Part shown: positions 62,001 to 64,000 of the stretch, piece by piece | Position numbering within the stretch: position 1 is the first letter of the stretch | Layout of the letters: each line of letters starts with the position of its first letter | NCBI RefSeq assembly: GCF_003945595.2 | Contig: NW_024104532.1 | Coordinates: 4,339,501-4,403,500 of the forward strand | DNA length: 64,000 nt | Source: Pipra filicauda | Lineage: Eukaryota; Chordata; Aves; Passeriformes; Pipridae | Direction: 5' to 3' | Program-made: the position numbers and the translations under genes | The notes under the pieces: model-generated | The model's database searches: none | The model's input: the letters and a program-made list of their open reading frames with translations, nothing else | What the model was told of the DNA's origin: nothing

Positions 62001-64000
62001 TGAAGGCTTGGTGAAGGGGGTCCTGCTCTCTCCTCCCCTCCAGTCTAGTCTACTTTTTGTAAATTTGAGAAAGTGCTGTGTGAATCAGTCAACAAAGTAA
62101 GTTGACAAGCATTTTAAAAATCATTCAAGATGGGGTCTTGTGCCCCAAACAGATCTATCTGCAGCCAGGGATAAAATGTGGGGTTTTTTTCCTGTGTTAG
62201 CATTCCTGGAGCCCACAATAGCTGGGCAGCTTTTTGAAAGGAGCCCAGGTACAGCCCCTTACCTGGTTCTTTAAAGATTAGTCTGAGGAAGGTCCTATCC
62301 TAGAGCAAGTGTAAGTAGCAGAAGCACTTTCAAACTTGTATTTGGCATGTAATTTGTTGAAAAGGAGTGAGTGGTTTAACATACAGATCATATTTTAAGT
62401 ACCCACTTAATAAAAAATGCATATGCAAATGTCTTCAGGTGGGAAAAGGAAGTTTGTCATTAGTGTTGTGGGATTTTCAGCAACCTGGTGTTAAAGATTA
62501 AATGAGGGAGCATCTGGGCTGCTAAACACTGGGTGGTAGGAGGTGCTTGGTGGTCTTTGGGCAGATACAGATCTCTTGAATTGTGCTTTGGTCCTATAGA
62601 TGAGTCTGAACCACCTGCCGGCCACCCAAAGGGGGACACCTCATCCATTCCCCACATCTCACCAGGCTTCACATGTTTGTCTCCTCTGGTACTGGCACTT
62701 GCACTCATCTATCTGATCTGTCAGCAGACCTATTCAGGGACACAGAGAGAAAAGTCCTTTTGTTTGTAGGGTTAGTTTTCATCTGGTTTAACTCCCTGAA
62801 ACTTAATTCTGCTCGACTCCAGTACTTGAATGAGAGGAGCAAACTGTAAGCTCAGCTGGACTGCTGAACAACACTGAGGTCTCTTGACTGGTTTGATAGA
62901 CCCCAAAATAAACTGTGCACTTCTGTTACACCATACATGAGCAATATAGCCTTGCTAAAATGTAAAAAAGCTTAATGGAACAGGCCTGGTAATGTGAACT
63001 CAGCTGTATTGATTCTGGGACCTAACTTAGCGTCTCTGTGTGGTGTGGAATTGTGCTGTATAACCACAGGGGTGGAGTCAGTACCAGTGCAGGGATTTCT
63101 GGGCCTTGCTGAATTTCACAGACTGGATGTGCACTTAATGTTTGCGAAACATTCCATACAGGGGCTACAGGACATTGCATAAAGAGGATGTTGAAAGCCC
63201 TGCTGAGAGGAAGAGCCCAGGTGTTCCCAAAAAAGGAGACACCCTTGTAAAATGTATGCTGAAATGTTTCCTGAGTGGAGGTGGTTTGGCAGTAAATTGT
63301 ACTTTGTTCTGCAGACTCTTCCTGGTGTAAGGTGTGAGAGGGAGGCGTGGCTGAGGCTTTGGCCTCATGCTGGCAGGAATGGGCCCTGTCTAGGTCAGTT
63401 TGTAAAAGCAAGTGTAGTAGGAGGGAGAGTGAAACAGAATCAAGGAATCACAGAATCATTTAGTTTGAAAAAGATCAGAGAGGTGGTGGAGTCCCCATCC
63501 CTGAAGGTGTTCAAGGAATGACTGGATGTGGCACTCAGTGCTCTGGTCTGGTTGACAAGGTGGAAATCAGTCACAGGTTGGACTCGATGACCTTGGAGGT
63601 CTTTTCCAACATCAGTGATTCTGTGAAAATCTGACTCTTTTCAAGGTATGCCAGAGAAGTGGTGTACAGCCTCTGTAGTGCCATGTGAGTCTAAAATAAA
63701 AGAATTTAAAAACACCAGTCTGCTTTGTGTTTCTTTGCTAATTGTCTGCATTTTCTGAAAAGAGCTAAAATTGTGTCTAGAATCCTATGTATCTTCTTTA
63801 AGAGAGCCTGTTTTTAGTACCGGTACTAAACTAGAATTCTCAATGACCCTGATGATATTAACTTTCCTTCTTTGTCACTAGTTTGCATTTCAGAGGGTCC
63901 CCCTGTGTTTTCAGCACTGCAGCTCAGCAGAGAAGTACAGGAGATGAGTGTGGCCCAGAAGATCCCCATGACGAGCCCAAGCATCCCCTTTCTGACTGTG
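58939..64000 (+). CDS. GRPEL2: GRPEL2, mitochondrial GrpE-like 2 (partial; exons 1 and 2)
   Basis: Nucleotide exchange factor for mitochondrial Hsp70 in the matrix, part of the import motor and folding system. Visible coding sequence: join(58939..59006,63894..>64000), 58 complete codons. Exon 1 encodes [20 protein letters not shown] and QG, an Arg-rich, acid-free, amphipathic-looking start that fits a mitochondrial presequence. Exon 2 continues with [24 protein letters not shown] sequence (it reads [19 protein letters not shown]), comparable to the pre-GrpE region of vertebrate GRPEL2. The GrpE domain itself would follow beyond the window. Start context ggggccATGG is good. Identity rests on the short exon 2 match, the presequence and the gene order after AFAP1L1. 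Confidence 0.85.
59143..59222. repeat. GGACCC/CCGCAT-type hexamer repeat
   Basis: About 80 bases of degenerate 6-base units (cggacc, cagact, cggatc, cgcatc, cgcacc) in the first 220 bases of GRPEL2 intron 1. Confidence 0.85.
60231..60772 (-). mobile_element. CR1 retroposon fragment, antisense, longest copy
   Basis: About 540 bases, from ttatagaatcagagaatatc through catgtccctcctttggacg to caatccctgcttgactgg. This is the longest CR1 in the window, in GRPEL2 intron 1. No intact reverse transcriptase frame is present. Confidence 0.86.
61038..61083. repeat. 23-base perfect tandem duplication
   Basis: The unit starting ctattttatatctgaccag is present twice without a mismatch (61038-61060 and 61061-61083). 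Confidence 0.92.
63436..63628. mobile_element. Head-to-head pair of CR1 3' fragments
   Basis: 63436-63472 is an antisense CR1 3' terminus (gaatcacagaatcatttag). It is joined directly to a sense CR1 3' portion (about 63473-63628) that ends in cagtgattctgtgaaa. The two ends are inverted relative to each other. Confidence 0.75.
63894..64000 (+). CDS. GRPEL2: GRPEL2 coding exon 2 (5' part, runs off window)
   Basis: The acceptor ttgcatttcag is followed by AGGGTCC. With the two bases from exon 1 the frame reads [20 protein letters not shown] and on to HPLSDC at the window edge. No stop in frame. Confidence 0.82.

Larger units (their letters stand above)
59007..63893 (+). other. GRPEL2: GRPEL2 intron 1 (4.9 kb)
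   Basis: Begins in the CpG island with a GC-rich hexamer repeat (59143-59222), then becomes distinctly AT-richer. It holds the 540-base antisense CR1 (60231-60772), a 23-base duplication (61038-61083) and the head-to-head CR1 pair (63436-63628). Nothing recognised in the remainder. Confidence 0.75.

Overview
The window is vertebrate nuclear DNA, almost certainly from a bird. The evidence is: several truncated CR1 retroposons with typical avian 3' ends (ATTCTGTGATTCTGT) and no Alu, SINE B or L1 elements; compact introns; and intron-rich genes on one strand with GT-AG splice sites. The species cannot be named from the sequence.

Three protein-coding genes lie head-to-tail on the + strand, in the same order as on human chromosome 5q32. 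(1) ABLIM3 (actin-binding LIM protein 3) is complete from its second coding exon to its stop. There are 22 coding exons between 11481 and 32245, giving 679 complete codons; the tiny start exon is upstream of the window. (2) AFAP1L1 (actin filament-associated protein 1-like 1) is complete. Its 19 coding exons between 35340 and 56724 assemble to about 771 residues, with a CpG-island promoter and a canonical poly(A) signal at 57890. (3) GRPEL2 (mitochondrial GrpE-like nucleotide exchange factor) is represented by its CpG-island promoter, coding exon 1 (58939-59006) and the start of exon 2 (63894 to the window end).

Layout: 1-11480 is the end of ABLIM3 intron 1, with two sense CR1 copies and several enhancer-like blocks. 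11481-32245 is the ABLIM3 exon cluster (four LIM domains, a Ser/Tyr-rich linker with microexons of 30, 30 and 8 bases, and a villin headpiece). 32246-about 33370 is its 3' UTR. About 33370-34950 is intergenic and holds an AT-rich element. 34960-35520 is the AFAP1L1 CpG island and start exon. 35356-48475 is its 13-kb first intron. 48476-56724 holds the remaining exons (two PH domains, coiled coil). 56725-about 57915 is the 3' UTR. About 57915-58590 is a short intergenic gap with an antisense CR1. From 58590 onward is GRPEL2, with a 4.9-kb intron holding two more CR1 loci.

ABLIM3 and AFAP1L1 both encode actin-associated scaffold proteins; GRPEL2 acts in mitochondrial protein import and is unrelated in function. 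I found no RNA gene, complete mobile element, CRISPR or viral gene. The most interesting signals concern splicing (an 8-base microexon, two NAGNAG acceptors, a duplicated donor, a donor with almost no consensus before the last AFAP1L1 exon, a possible alternative ABLIM3 terminal exon) and regulation (a ZNF143-type element at the GRPEL2 promoter and several candidate noncoding elements). Exon calls rest on reading frames, splice consensus and recalled family similarity; no search was run.
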